Source of the DNA: Cacconaster sp045601245
Lineage (GTDB): Bacteria; Bacteroidota; Bacteroidia; Bacteroidales; UBA932
NCBI GenBank assembly: GCA_045601245.1
Contig: JAZRZH010000049.1
Location: forward strand, 1 to 30,554
DNA length: 30,554 nucleotides
Direction: 5' to 3'
Positions 1 to 5,495 of this stretch are shown one piece after another. The notes under the pieces were generated by a model. The model did not search any database, was not told the origin of the DNA, and saw nothing but the letters and a program-made list of their open reading frames with translations. How positions within the stretch are numbered: position 1 is the stretch's first letter; each line of letters opens with the position of its first letter. Position numbers and translations under genes: made by a program.

Positions 1-966
1 ATTGGTAAAGAGAACATCCGTTGTGGAGAAGTTATAAGAGTAATAAGTCGCATAAGCATCAGAAGCTGTCTTTGACCAGAAGAAATTGGAAACGTGAGAT
101 GTCTTCCAGGAAGACGAAATGTCATATTGATTTGTCTCGAATTCAAAAGAATCACCGTCCCAGTACAGATTTCCATTGGAGAAGTACACCTGGTCACCGG
201 CGGCATTGATTGTGAACTTGCCGGAAAGCGCACCGGCAGGAGCCGCAGGCGCAAAATCGATCTTGCCCTCGCCGAGGGTGACAGGCTTGATGTGGTTGGC
301 TTCGACTGCAACGCCGTTGGTAGAGTTAAGAGTGCATATGATGTCCTCAGCGTTCGTGATCTCAATCTTCTTGTAGCTGCCTGCAGGAAGGGCAATGAAA
401 AAGTCCTTCGCTGTGGCGATGCTCTGTGCCTCGGTGCAGGTCAGTGTGTAGGTGGTCTCGGTGCCGCCGGTTGGAGTGCCGGTAACGGCAATGCTCTTCA
501 CGCTCTCGCCGGTCTTGGTGAGGTTGAGTTTCATCAGACCGCACCGGACTTCGAAGGAGAAACTGTTTGTAGAGGTCTCAGCGGCCATGTAGAGCCTGCC
601 TGCTGTGGCGGAATAAGTCTGGGCCGTTGCTGGCTCGATGCCGTAGGTTGCGGTGTAAGGGCCGTCTCCGATGGCTGTCTCTCCGTCCTTGATGACGAAT
701 GTGGCCTTGCCGGTGGTGGCGTCAATGCTCTCAATCTTATATACTGCTGATTTTGATAAAGCGTCGGTGATAGTGATTTCATCTGACTCTTCCCAGGCGA
801 CCTTGCCGTCAGTCACATTGACTGTGGTCTTGGTTGAGCCGGCGATTGATGCGGTGAATACTGGGGATGCCTTCGTATCGGTCCCGTTCTCGATAACGTC
901 TTCCTTCTGGCAGGAAGCAAGTGAAATCAGTGCAGCGAAGGCTGCGAGAATCATTGTCTTTTTCAT
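1..966 (-). CDS. Fimbrillin-like lipoprotein, 3' end outside window
   Basis: The reading frame is open from the ATG at 966 to the window edge (322 codons, no stop), so the C-terminus is missing. The N-terminus is a lipoprotein signal: Lys-Lys, a hydrophobic stretch, then LISLASC with the lipidated Cys at residue 19. The mature part begins QKEDVIENGTDTKA and continues with F-A-x-KTTV, G-K-V-A-W-E-E-S-D-E-I-T-I, the usual start of Bacteroidales fimbrillin-type surface proteins. A later segment with GDQVYFSNGNLYW resembles modules found in secreted Bacteroidales lipoproteins. Such proteins are exported to the outer membrane and may form pili or act as adhesins; the exact role here is unknown. 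It lies 15 nt downstream of the small peptide gene and shares its promoter. Confident as a surface lipoprotein, moderately so as fimbrillin-like. Confidence 0.75.
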   Translation of the reverse strand, partial: MKKTMILAAFAALISLASCQKEDVIENGTDTKASPVFTASIAGSTKTTVNVTDGKVAWEESDEITITDALSKSAVYKIESIDATTGKATFVIKDGETAIGDGPYTATYGIEPATAQTYSATAGRLYMAAETSTNSFSFEVRCGLMKLNLTKTGESVKSIAVTGTPTGGTETTYTLTCTEAQSIATAKDFFIALPAGSYKKIEITNAEDIICTLNSTNGVAVEANHIKPVTLGEGKIDFAPAAPAGALSGKFTINAAGDQVYFSNGNLYWDGDSFEFETNQYDISSSWKTSHVSNFFWSKTASDAYATYYSYNFSTTDVLFTN

Positions 967-981
967 TGTGCAGTCCTCCTG

Positions 982-1128
982 TTAGTTGAAATCTTCTCCG
1001 CCATCCTCATCGATGGACATGCTGTTGATACCTCCGAAGATACTCTGGCAGAGAACTCCCTTCACGTTAACCTCGACCACCTTGGCCCGAGGGGTTTTGT
1101 AAGCCGTCTTTGAATCTTTAATTACCAT
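982..1128 (-). CDS. 48-aa peptide upstream of fimbrillin-like lipoprotein
   Basis: This small gene is the first of the left-hand operon. An upstream in-frame start at 1173 would lie across the promoter, so I chose the ATG at 1128. There is no signal peptide. The recognisable core is Y-K-T-P-x-x-K-V-V-E-V, then GVLCQS, a Gly-rich turn and an acidic tail (DEDGGEDFN). A peptide of the same design is encoded at 29804-29965, again directly upstream of a fimbrillin-like lipoprotein, which is the main evidence that the gene is real. Function unknown. The single Cys in VLCQS is shared by both copies. It could be a regulatory or chaperone-like leader protein for the lipoprotein; that is inference. Confidence 0.7.
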   Translation of the reverse strand: MVIKDSKTAYKTPRAKVVEVNVKGVLCQSIFGGINSMSIDEDGGEDFN

Positions 1129-1160
1129 ATTCTTAATAATCAGATTGAAATTTGCGGCCG

Positions 1161-1191
1161 CAAAGATAGCCAATCAGTTTGATTTGGCAAA
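1161..1191 (-). promoter_or_regulatory. Promoter of the left peptide/fimbrillin operon
   Basis: On the minus strand, TTTG (1188-1191), a 19-bp spacer and TATCTTTG (1161-1168) match the Bacteroidota -33/-7 consensus. The first codon at 1128 follows after a leader of about 30 nt. Confidence 0.75.
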
Positions 1192-1453
1192 CGTATCGTC
1201 AAGAATGTCATTGAGTAGGAGGTTCGGTTATATGGCTTCTATGCCGGATAGACTGTCTCGGGACATCGAGGAATCTTTATCAAAAGCTTTTGATAAAGGT
1301 CTAACCTCAATGACCTTGGCAAGAGGCCTTCTGTATGGCATAATTGAATCATTAATGAGTTTCGTCATATATGATGATTATCTATTAACGGGACAGAATT
1401 AGTCCATTCCCCGGGTATTGCAATATAATAATATATGTTTTGCTCAAAAATTG
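1192..1453. other. Intergenic region between divergent operons
   Basis: No convincing gene. The most structured part is the perfect palindrome at 1275-1298. A plus-strand frame at 1232-1402 (56 codons) has AGGAGG at 1217-1222 before its ATG, but the product matches nothing I know and it spans the palindrome, so I do not call it. Confidence 0.5.
1275..1298. repeat. 24-bp perfect palindrome
   Basis: The half-site CTTTATCAAAAG is followed immediately by its exact reverse complement, with no spacer. It lies between the left fimbrillin promoter and the divergent lipoprotein gene. It is not followed by a T-run in either direction, so a dimer-binding site is more likely than a terminator. Confidence 0.7.
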
Positions 1454-1466
1454 TATATTTGTCAAT

Positions 1467-2159
1467 ATGAAACATTTACCAGTAATAGCACTCGTCGTGG
1501 CGATGGCGGTGTCGTCCTGCGCTACGACCAAGTATGTCTCAAAACCGGATTTCCAAGCAATAAGCGATGTGGCGGTCTTCACTCCGTTCACGTACATCAC
1601 CTGGCAGGAAGACAAAAATGACGTGCAGTACAGTGACTCCCTGTCTTGCGTATTCGCTCAGTTGATCACCAAGTCCATCCAGAGGTCGGCCCTTCCTGCA
1701 GGCGAGCTGGTGGACATCGAATTCAGCGATGATGAGGTATATCAGTCTGCCCTGGCGTCCCTCAGGCAAATCAACGCCAAGAAAGCAGGGGAGGCTGCCG
1801 TCCCTGAACCGCTGCTCGGACTGCTTAGGGACAGCGGGCACAGATATGGCGTATTCGTGTTCTCCAACGGCTTCATGAGGAGCGATAAGAACTTTGCGAA
1901 GGCCGCTGCCACCGGTGCTGCGGTAGGTGTGCTCACCGCCGTTCTGACAATGGGCGCCGCCACGACATACACGATTCCGTTCAAGAACAGTTTCAAGGTC
2001 TGGACTGCCGTCGTGGATTCCTCGACCGGCAGAATCGTCTTCTACAACACCGACGTCTTTGAAGACGGCAATCCGACCAGGGAAGATCACGTACGCAGAA
2101 TCATAGAAAGTCTCTTCAAAGAGTTCGGCAAACAGACAGTTGTTTCCGCCAGACCGTGA
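1467..2159 (+). CDS. Lipoprotein with a glycine/alanine-rich hydrophobic segment
   Basis: The 230-aa product starts MKHLPVIALVVAMAVSSC, a lipoprotein signal with Cys at residue 17. An upstream in-frame ATG at 1440 is rejected because it would put a non-hydrophobic stretch before the signal. The body (residues 25-135) is soluble. Residues about 143-166 form an Ala/Gly-rich hydrophobic stretch (AAATGAAVGVLTAVLTMGAA) reminiscent of glycine-zipper segments in outer-membrane lipoproteins. The last 60 residues are again soluble, ending in a helix-like stretch (RRIIESLFKEFG). I do not recognise a family. TATATTTG at 1454-1461 could be a -7 box but would leave almost no leader and has no well-placed -33 element. 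The gene stands alone, divergent from the fimbrillin operon and convergent with the MerR gene. Confidence 0.8.
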   Translation: MKHLPVIALVVAMAVSSCATTKYVSKPDFQAISDVAVFTPFTYITWQEDKNDVQYSDSLSCVFAQLITKSIQRSALPAGELVDIEFSDDEVYQSALASLRQINAKKAGEAAVPEPLLGLLRDSGHRYGVFVFSNGFMRSDKNFAKAAATGAAVGVLTAVLTMGAATTYTIPFKNSFKVWTAVVDSSTGRIVFYNTDVFEDGNPTREDHVRRIIESLFKEFGKQTVVSARP

Positions 2160-2176
2160 GAGGGTGAGCCTTTACC

Positions 2177-2210
2177 AAAAAAGACGGGCAATGATCGCTC
2201 ATTGTCCGTC
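2177..2210 (-). terminator. Rho-independent terminator of the MerR gene
   Basis: On the minus strand a 12-bp stem (arms 2199-2210 and 2183-2194, one G-U pair, 4-nt loop) is followed by six T (A-run at 2177-2182 on the plus strand). It lies 54 nt past the MerR stop codon. Confidence 0.8.
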
Positions 2211-2224
2211 CTGACAGACTATGG

Positions 2225-2242
2225 CCTCCGAATCTGGAACCG
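2225..2242 (-). repeat. Copy 1 of the GGTT(n)AGATTCGGAGG motif
   Basis: Reads CGGTTCCAGATTCGGAGG on the minus strand, 21 nt beyond the MerR stop codon. Related copies are at 3165-3182 and 4097-4114. Confidence 0.55.
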
Positions 2243-2263
2243 GTCCCGGGAGGTTTTTCCTGT

Positions 2264-3094
2264 TCAATCCACCTTCCTTACAGGTACCTGGATGATGGTA
2301 AGCCATTTCTCCGGGTCTTCCTGATTCCATACACCGTCCACATAGCAGGCGCGTGGCGCATCGGCGATTTCGTATCCCATCTTTGCAATCTCTGCAAAGA
2401 GTTCGATATAGCTTTCGCGAAGTTTCGTGTACGGGCCGTAGACTTTCATGCAGATGGCTGTAGGGCACTCCGGCAGAGTCTTGAATTTCACGATATCGGA
2501 GACCTTCTTTGCTGATGCTACCTTCTCGCAATACTCTATCTCGAAGTTCTCCGCCTTGTATTCCTTGGCAGTCTCTACGGTGAAGCAATATCCCGGTTCG
2601 GGGCACTCGCAGCCGAGGCGGGCCATCTCGGGCGCCACGACGGTCACCAGATGCATTCCGAGGGCATCGTAATTGGGAAGGACGGTTCTGTTGTATGCGA
2701 CAACAATTGAAGGTAATGAATCAAAATAAATCTTTTCCATGTTCATCCTTTTCTTTTGGGCGGTCACCAGACTCTTGAGCTGGGTGTGACGGGTCTTGAG
2801 CGTCTGCAGTTCTTCTTCACAGGCCCTGATCTTGGACTCAAGGGCCCTGATATCGGGATAGTGCGTATCATTCTCATATAGTTCCGTTATCTCCGCAAGG
2901 GAGAATCCGAGTTGTTTGAGCTGTACGATTGAGAGAAGTTTCTGCAGCTGGTCCGGGCTGTAGTAGCGGTATCCCGTCCACGTGTCCACGATGCCTGGTT
3001 TCAGCAGACCGATCTTTTCGTAATGACGCAATGTCCTTACCGTAACCCTTCCGAGTCTGGAAAACTCGCCGATTTTATACTTTGTCTGTACCAT
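2264..3094 (-). CDS. MerR-family regulator with GyrI-like effector domain
   Basis: 276 aa. Residues about 6-75 form a MerR winged HTH (YKIGEFSRLGRVTVRTLRHY, then GLLKP and G-Y-R-Y-Y, then KQLGFSL-x-E-I). Residues about 80-118 are a charged dimerisation helix. Residues about 120-276 resemble the GyrI/SOUL-like ligand-binding fold of BmrR-type regulators, with several aromatic residues and the characteristic MKVYGPYTKLRESY segment. Such proteins sense small amphipathic or drug-like molecules and activate from the promoter they bind. No efflux pump lies next to it here, so its target is unknown; autoregulation is possible. The start follows a leader of about 30 nt after the -7 box at 3125-3132, and a strong terminator follows the stop. 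This is the only intact regulator in the accessory region. Confidence 0.88.
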   Translation of the reverse strand: MVQTKYKIGEFSRLGRVTVRTLRHYEKIGLLKPGIVDTWTGYRYYSPDQLQKLLSIVQLKQLGFSLAEITELYENDTHYPDIRALESKIRACEEELQTLKTRHTQLKSLVTAQKKRMNMEKIYFDSLPSIVVAYNRTVLPNYDALGMHLVTVVAPEMARLGCECPEPGYCFTVETAKEYKAENFEIEYCEKVASAKKVSDIVKFKTLPECPTAICMKVYGPYTKLRESYIELFAEIAKMGYEIADAPRACYVDGVWNQEDPEKWLTIIQVPVRKVD

Positions 3095-3124
3095 CCATTA
3101 AAGCGCTTTCGATGTTAACGGATG

Positions 3125-3132
3125 CAAAGATA
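3125..3132 (-). promoter_or_regulatory. -7 box of the MerR gene
   Basis: TATCTTTG on the minus strand, 30 nt before the start codon. I see no -33 element at the usual distance (nearest TTG is 22 bp away). Confidence 0.5.
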
Positions 3133-3164
3133 ATACATGACCCAAGGTACGAGTCAAGAGTATA

Positions 3165-3182
3165 CCTCCGAATCTTGAACCG
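3165..3182 (-). repeat. Copy 2 of the GGTT(n)AGATTCGGAGG motif
   Basis: Reads CGGTTCAAGATTCGGAGG on the minus strand. It sits exactly where homology of the HTH relic to normal antitoxins stops, suggesting it marks the breakpoint. Confidence 0.6.
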
Positions 3183-3347
3183 ATTCTATCAGCCAGCTGC
3201 TCTCGGGTAAGGCCGGCCTTAATACGCTCTTCTTTCAATTGTTCTAAACTAATCGCGCTGAGGTGTGCCCGGGTCCCCAAAATCTTCAGTGATGAGGTCC
3301 TCAATGGGAGTGAGCTTCATATTATCAGGTTTTACTTTACTATTCAT
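3179..3347 (-). pseudogene. HTH (XRE/HigA-like) antitoxin relic, frameshifted and truncated
   Basis: From the ATG at 3347 the frame reads MNSKVKPDNMKLTPIEDLIT, then EDFGDPGTPQRD, and hits TAG at 3249-3251. One base further on, a second frame continues SLEQLKEERIKAGLTREQLA and DRIG. Together they reconstruct the start of a HigA-type antitoxin: the 'LTPIEDLI..DFG..GTP.R' leader and the first helices of an XRE HTH. A single extra T near 3250 explains the shift. Homology ends at about 3179, where the GGTT(n)AGATTCGGAGG motif begins; the recognition helix and C-terminus are missing. No partner toxin gene is visible. It lies upstream of the MerR gene on the same strand and its 3' flank carries that gene's promoter. 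Confidence 0.7.
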
Positions 3348-3399
3348 GTGCTTTTAATTTGGGAATTAAATACCAATTGGCCCGTAAAGCGCCGAAGGG

Positions 3400-3538
3400 G
3401 CTGCACAAAAAGTTAGTTTTTGTGCAGCAAACAAGCTCCGGTGAGCAACCCATGCACAAATAATGGGTATTTGTGCATGGAACTGGCCTTGGACAGCAAT
3501 CCCTGCACATTTTCTCTTTTTTTGTGCAGGGAATGCTG
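3400..3538. repeat. Array of three related hairpins, 51-nt spacing
   Basis: Hairpin 1: perfect 12-bp arms GCTGCACAAAAA (3400-3411) and 3417-3428, 5-nt loop. Hairpin 2: perfect 13-bp arms CCATGCACAAATA (3450-3462) and 3468-3480, 5-nt loop. Hairpin 3: 16-bp arms 3494-3509 and 3523-3538 with one mismatch, 13-nt loop. All three have TGCACA in the left arm and TGTGCA in the right. The bases around that core differ between hairpins but stay paired within each. The centres (3414, 3465, 3516) are exactly 51 nt apart. No known element identified; it may be a structured RNA, a protein-binding array or an extragenic palindromic element. Confidence 0.75.
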
Positions 3539-3592
3539 GCAATAACTGTTGCCGCCGGCAGCCCGGGCCAAATGATATATATAGTTCCTTTT

Positions 3593-3757
3593 AGAAGCTG
3601 TTTTGAAATGGTTCATCTCTTTTCTTATGCGTCTTTTTTTGCGTCTTTGCACTTTCAGCTCAGCCACATACCAACCGGTATACTCCCTCACTTCAAGCAC
3701 AAACCCATCAAAAAATCTGCTATAATAAATTTCGTGAACCATTTCAAAAAAGCTTCT
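3593..3757. repeat. 165-bp element bounded by 23-bp inverted repeats
   Basis: Arm 3593-3615 starts AGAAGCTGTTTTGAAATGG and is the inverse of 3735-3757 with one mismatch. The 119 bp between are AT-rich. A minus-strand frame starting at 3742 spans it but shows no recognisable domain and runs on through the hairpin array, so I do not call a gene. The outer 17 bases of the arm recur at 4858-4874. It could be a small non-autonomous mobile element or a processed palindrome. Confidence 0.6.
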
Positions 3758-4157
3758 TATTTTTGTTCAAAATATTTTTTCATCAGAGCTTCGGCTTTGT
3801 CCAACTGACTTAATGGAGTCTTTTGTGTCTTCTTTTGGAATCCATTGTGTATATTAGAAAAAAAGCTGACATGGCATCTGTGGAGCGCAGCGATGGCGTG
3901 TATCAACGCGCCCGCGGAGAGCGGGATGGAGCATACGCCTGTAGAACATTTACAAACGGAGGACGCTTGAAGTATGCGGAATCGGTAGCTCGGTAGCGGC
4001 GGGGGTAGCTGCGATAGCAGCGGATAAGGGGGCAGAGCCCCCTGAAAACGGAAGAAGCTCCAGACGAATGTCTGAAGCTTCTGTAGTAGACTACTACCTC
4101 CGAATCTCAAACCATTTTTGGACTGATTTGATGAAATTGAGTGGATTGTCCAGTGAT
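3758..4157. other. Gene-free stretch with hairpins
   Basis: No credible coding region. It contains a 7-bp GC-rich stem (4027-4033 with 4037-4043), a 12-bp stem with one mismatch (4054-4065 with 4070-4081) and a short palindrome GTAGTAGACTACTAC (4082-4096) that abuts the third copy of the GGTT(n)AGATTCGGAGG motif. It reads like decayed accessory DNA. Confidence 0.5.
4097..4114 (-). repeat. Copy 3 of the GGTT(n)AGATTCGGAGG motif
   Basis: Reads TGGTTTGAGATTCGGAGG on the minus strand, 43 nt beyond the DUF2442 stop codon and next to a palindrome at 4082-4096. Confidence 0.55.
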
Positions 4158-4397
4158 TTACGCGGTTAGTGCTACTCCGTTCTCATATAGGAATTCAGGG
4201 GCAAACCCTATTTCATCATTCCAATCAACAGAGAACGGGTCAAGTTTGAAATTACGGAAGTACTCTATATCCTGAAGTTTTTTGCAAATGCCTTCATTGT
4301 ATACGGAAGAGAAGTCAAAAGACTTGACCTCCCCTGTATTAAAAGTCAGGATTAGAACATACTCTGACTTATATTCCGCATTGATAACTTTTATCAT
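4158..4397 (-). CDS. DUF2442-family small protein
   Basis: 79 aa with no signal peptide. The sequence runs MIKVINAEYKSEYVLILTF, then N-T-G-E-V-K-S-F-D-F-S, and ends W-x-x-E-I-x-x-x-P-E-F-L-Y, the pattern of DUF2442 proteins. These are often encoded beside DUF4160 proteins and the pair has the size and arrangement of a toxin-antitoxin module, but I know of no firm activity. It starts 5 nt after the DUF4160 stop, so the two are co-transcribed. Base composition is more AT-rich than the housekeeping genes to the right, which fits acquisition by transfer. Confidence 0.8.
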   Translation of the reverse strand: MIKVINAEYKSEYVLILTFNTGEVKSFDFSSVYNEGICKKLQDIEYFRNFKLDPFSVDWNDEIGFAPEFLYENGVALTA

Positions 4398-4402
4398 GAC
4401 AG

Positions 4403-4660
4403 CTACTTTAAAGGATCTATTTTTACAATGGCCTCTTTATTCTCCATTCTCTTCCAATTCTGCAAAAGTTCATCCTTGTGGAGATCAAGCCACTCAAAAA
4501 CCATATTCAACGCACGGCGTGGCAGTGTACCTGTAACAATGCCACCTTCAATAGTGACAATCGCTTCATATTCTTGGTATTTGACATGGAAATGAGGTGG
4601 ATTATGCTCACTCATATACATGTAAATCAATATTCCATAAAATGAACTGACCTCAGGCAT
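4403..4660 (-). CDS. DUF4160-family small protein
   Basis: 85 aa, beginning MPEVSSFYGILIYMYMSEHN followed by PPHFHVKYQEYEA, the signature of DUF4160. The middle segment G-T-L-P-x-R-A-L-x-x-V and the helix W-L-D-L-H-K-D-E-L-x-x-N-W also fit the family. I chose the ATG at 4660 rather than an upstream in-frame TTG at 4678 because family members normally begin M-P-E-I/V and the TTG overlaps the -7 box. It is first in a two-gene operon with the DUF2442 gene. The function is unproven; a toxin-antitoxin role is a common suggestion from gene pairing only. Confidence 0.82.
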   Translation of the reverse strand: MPEVSSFYGILIYMYMSEHNPPHFHVKYQEYEAIVTIEGGIVTGTLPRRALNMVFEWLDLHKDELLQNWKRMENKEAIVKIDPLK

Positions 4661-4675
4661 AACTACTATTTTTTT

Positions 4676-4706
4676 CAAATTTACAAGTTTTCATCAGTCA
4701 CACAAA
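4676..4706 (-). promoter_or_regulatory. Promoter of the DUF4160-DUF2442 operon
   Basis: On the minus strand, TTTG (4703-4706), a 19-bp spacer and TAAATTTG (4676-4683). It begins directly at the edge of the tRNA terminator hairpin. Confidence 0.7.
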
Positions 4707-4733
4707 AAAAGAGCCAGCAAAACTGACTCTTTT
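4707..4733 (-). terminator. Terminator downstream of tRNA-fMet
   Basis: 11-bp arms (4723-4733 and 4707-4717) with one mismatch and a 5-nt loop; the minus-strand 3' arm ends in a run of T that continues past the stem. It ends the tRNA transcript just after the gene. Confidence 0.75.
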
Positions 4734-4738
4734 CTTAG

Positions 4739-4811
4739 TAGCGGGGGCTGGACTCGAACCAACGACCTCCGGGTTATGAGCCCGACAAGCTACCAACTGC
4801 TCTACCCCGCG
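4739..4811 (-). tRNA. Initiator tRNA-fMet (CAT)
   Basis: The minus strand folds into a full 73-nt cloverleaf: 5' C followed by GCGGGG, a D-arm AGCAGTTGGTAGCT, an anticodon arm GTCGGG-CTCATAA-CCCGG with anticodon CAT, a T-arm GGTTCGAGTCC and the 3' acceptor strand CCCCGC. Two features mark it as initiator rather than elongator Met. Positions 1 and 72 do not pair (C against T). Three consecutive G-C pairs close the anticodon stem. The CCA end is not encoded (CTA follows the discriminator A). It has its own promoter and terminator and starts translation for the whole cell. Confidence 0.95.
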
Positions 4812-4822
4812 GTATTGGACTG

Positions 4823-4853
4823 CAAAGATACGGCCTTTTTTTGAAATACCAAA
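4823..4853 (-). promoter_or_regulatory. Promoter of the tRNA-fMet gene
   Basis: On the minus strand, TTTG (4850-4853), a 19-bp spacer and TATCTTTG (4823-4830), 11 bp before the mature tRNA 5' end. Confidence 0.75.
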
Positions 4854-4873
4854 TTTTATTTCAAAACAGCTTC

Positions 4874-5449
4874 TTAAAGTTCCCCGGCCTTTCTGAGCGC
4901 GTTGAAGCAGGCACGGCATATCGGCTCGTAGATGTCCTTCTCGCCGAGCTCGACGAGCTTGTCGCTCTTGGAGAGACGGTGGGAGACATAGGCGAGGTCA
5001 CCGCAACGTACGCAGATGGCGTGGACCTTGGCGACATCCTCGGCCACGGCCATCAGAGCCGGCATAGGTCCGAAAGGATTGCCGAGGTAGTCCATATCCA
5101 GACCGGCGGCGATGACGCGGACCCCGCGTGCGGCGAGCTCCTGGGCCACGTCCACGATGCCTTCATCGAAGAACTGCGCCTCGTCGATGCCCACAACGCG
5201 CGCGGTGCCCACGAGCGAGAGAATCTCGGCGGATGATGCCACAGGCGTGGATTCGATGGCGTGCGCATCGTGAGAGACCACGTTCGTTTCAGAGTAGCGG
5301 ACGTCGATCTGCGGCTTGAATATCTTGACTTCAAGGTTTGCAAAGACGGCGCGGCGCATCCTGCGGATGAGTTCCTCGGTCTTTCCGGAGAACATCGAGC
5401 CGCAGATGACTTCGATGCGGCCTGTATTTTTTGTGCATTCGATGAACAT
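4874..5449 (-). CDS. tdk: Thymidine kinase
   Basis: 191 aa, the usual length of bacterial type II thymidine kinase. It phosphorylates thymidine to dTMP with ATP in the salvage pathway in the cytoplasm. Visible motifs: the P-loop GSMFSGKT (residues 17-24); the catalytic Glu in GIDEAQFF (E90); and two Cys pairs, C146/C149 and C178/C181, which should hold the structural zinc. The lasso region Y-V-S-H-R-L lies between them. It is transcribed alone, divergent from rsmI, from a promoter only about 30 bp away. The last codons overlap a 17-bp sequence also found in the inverted-repeat element at 3.6 kb. Confidence 0.95.
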   Translation of the reverse strand: MFIECTKNTGRIEVICGSMFSGKTEELIRRMRRAVFANLEVKIFKPQIDVRYSETNVVSHDAHAIESTPVASSAEILSLVGTARVVGIDEAQFFDEGIVDVAQELAARGVRVIAAGLDMDYLGNPFGPMPALMAVAEDVAKVHAICVRCGDLAYVSHRLSKSDKLVELGEKDIYEPICRACFNALRKAGEL

Positions 5450-5456
5450 TTTTGAC

Positions 5457-5489
5457 TATTTTTGCAGAGTTGGTTTGAATACAAAGTTA
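5457..5489. promoter_or_regulatory. Divergent -7 boxes of tdk and rsmI
   Basis: TATTTTTG at 5457-5464 on the plus strand serves rsmI (ATG at 5496). TAACTTTG on the minus strand at 5482-5489 serves tdk (ATG at 5449). The transcripts would overlap at their 5' ends, since each box lies downstream of the other. No well-spaced -33 element is visible for either. Confidence 0.55.
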
Positions 5490-5495
5490 GTAAAA

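Noticed and set aside
94..750. Plus-strand frame (218 codons) opposite the left fimbrillin-like gene
   Set aside because: The minus strand is open across the whole stretch with a lipoprotein signal and promoter; the plus-strand product has no start signal or domain.
1232..1402. Plus-strand 56-codon frame with AGGAGG before the ATG
   Set aside because: No recognisable family, and it contains the 24-bp palindrome. The strong Shine-Dalgarno match is the only support; it could be real but I cannot show it.
3413..3742. Minus-strand 109-codon frame over the inverted-repeat element and hairpin array
   Set aside because: The second half is a translation of the three hairpins. The first 45 residues could be a gene fragment but match nothing I know.
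3980..4811. Direct repeat of the tRNA-fMet 3' end as an attachment site
   Set aside because: A GTAGCGG-rich stretch near 3990 shares only a few bases with the tRNA end; the match is too short and GC-biased to call.
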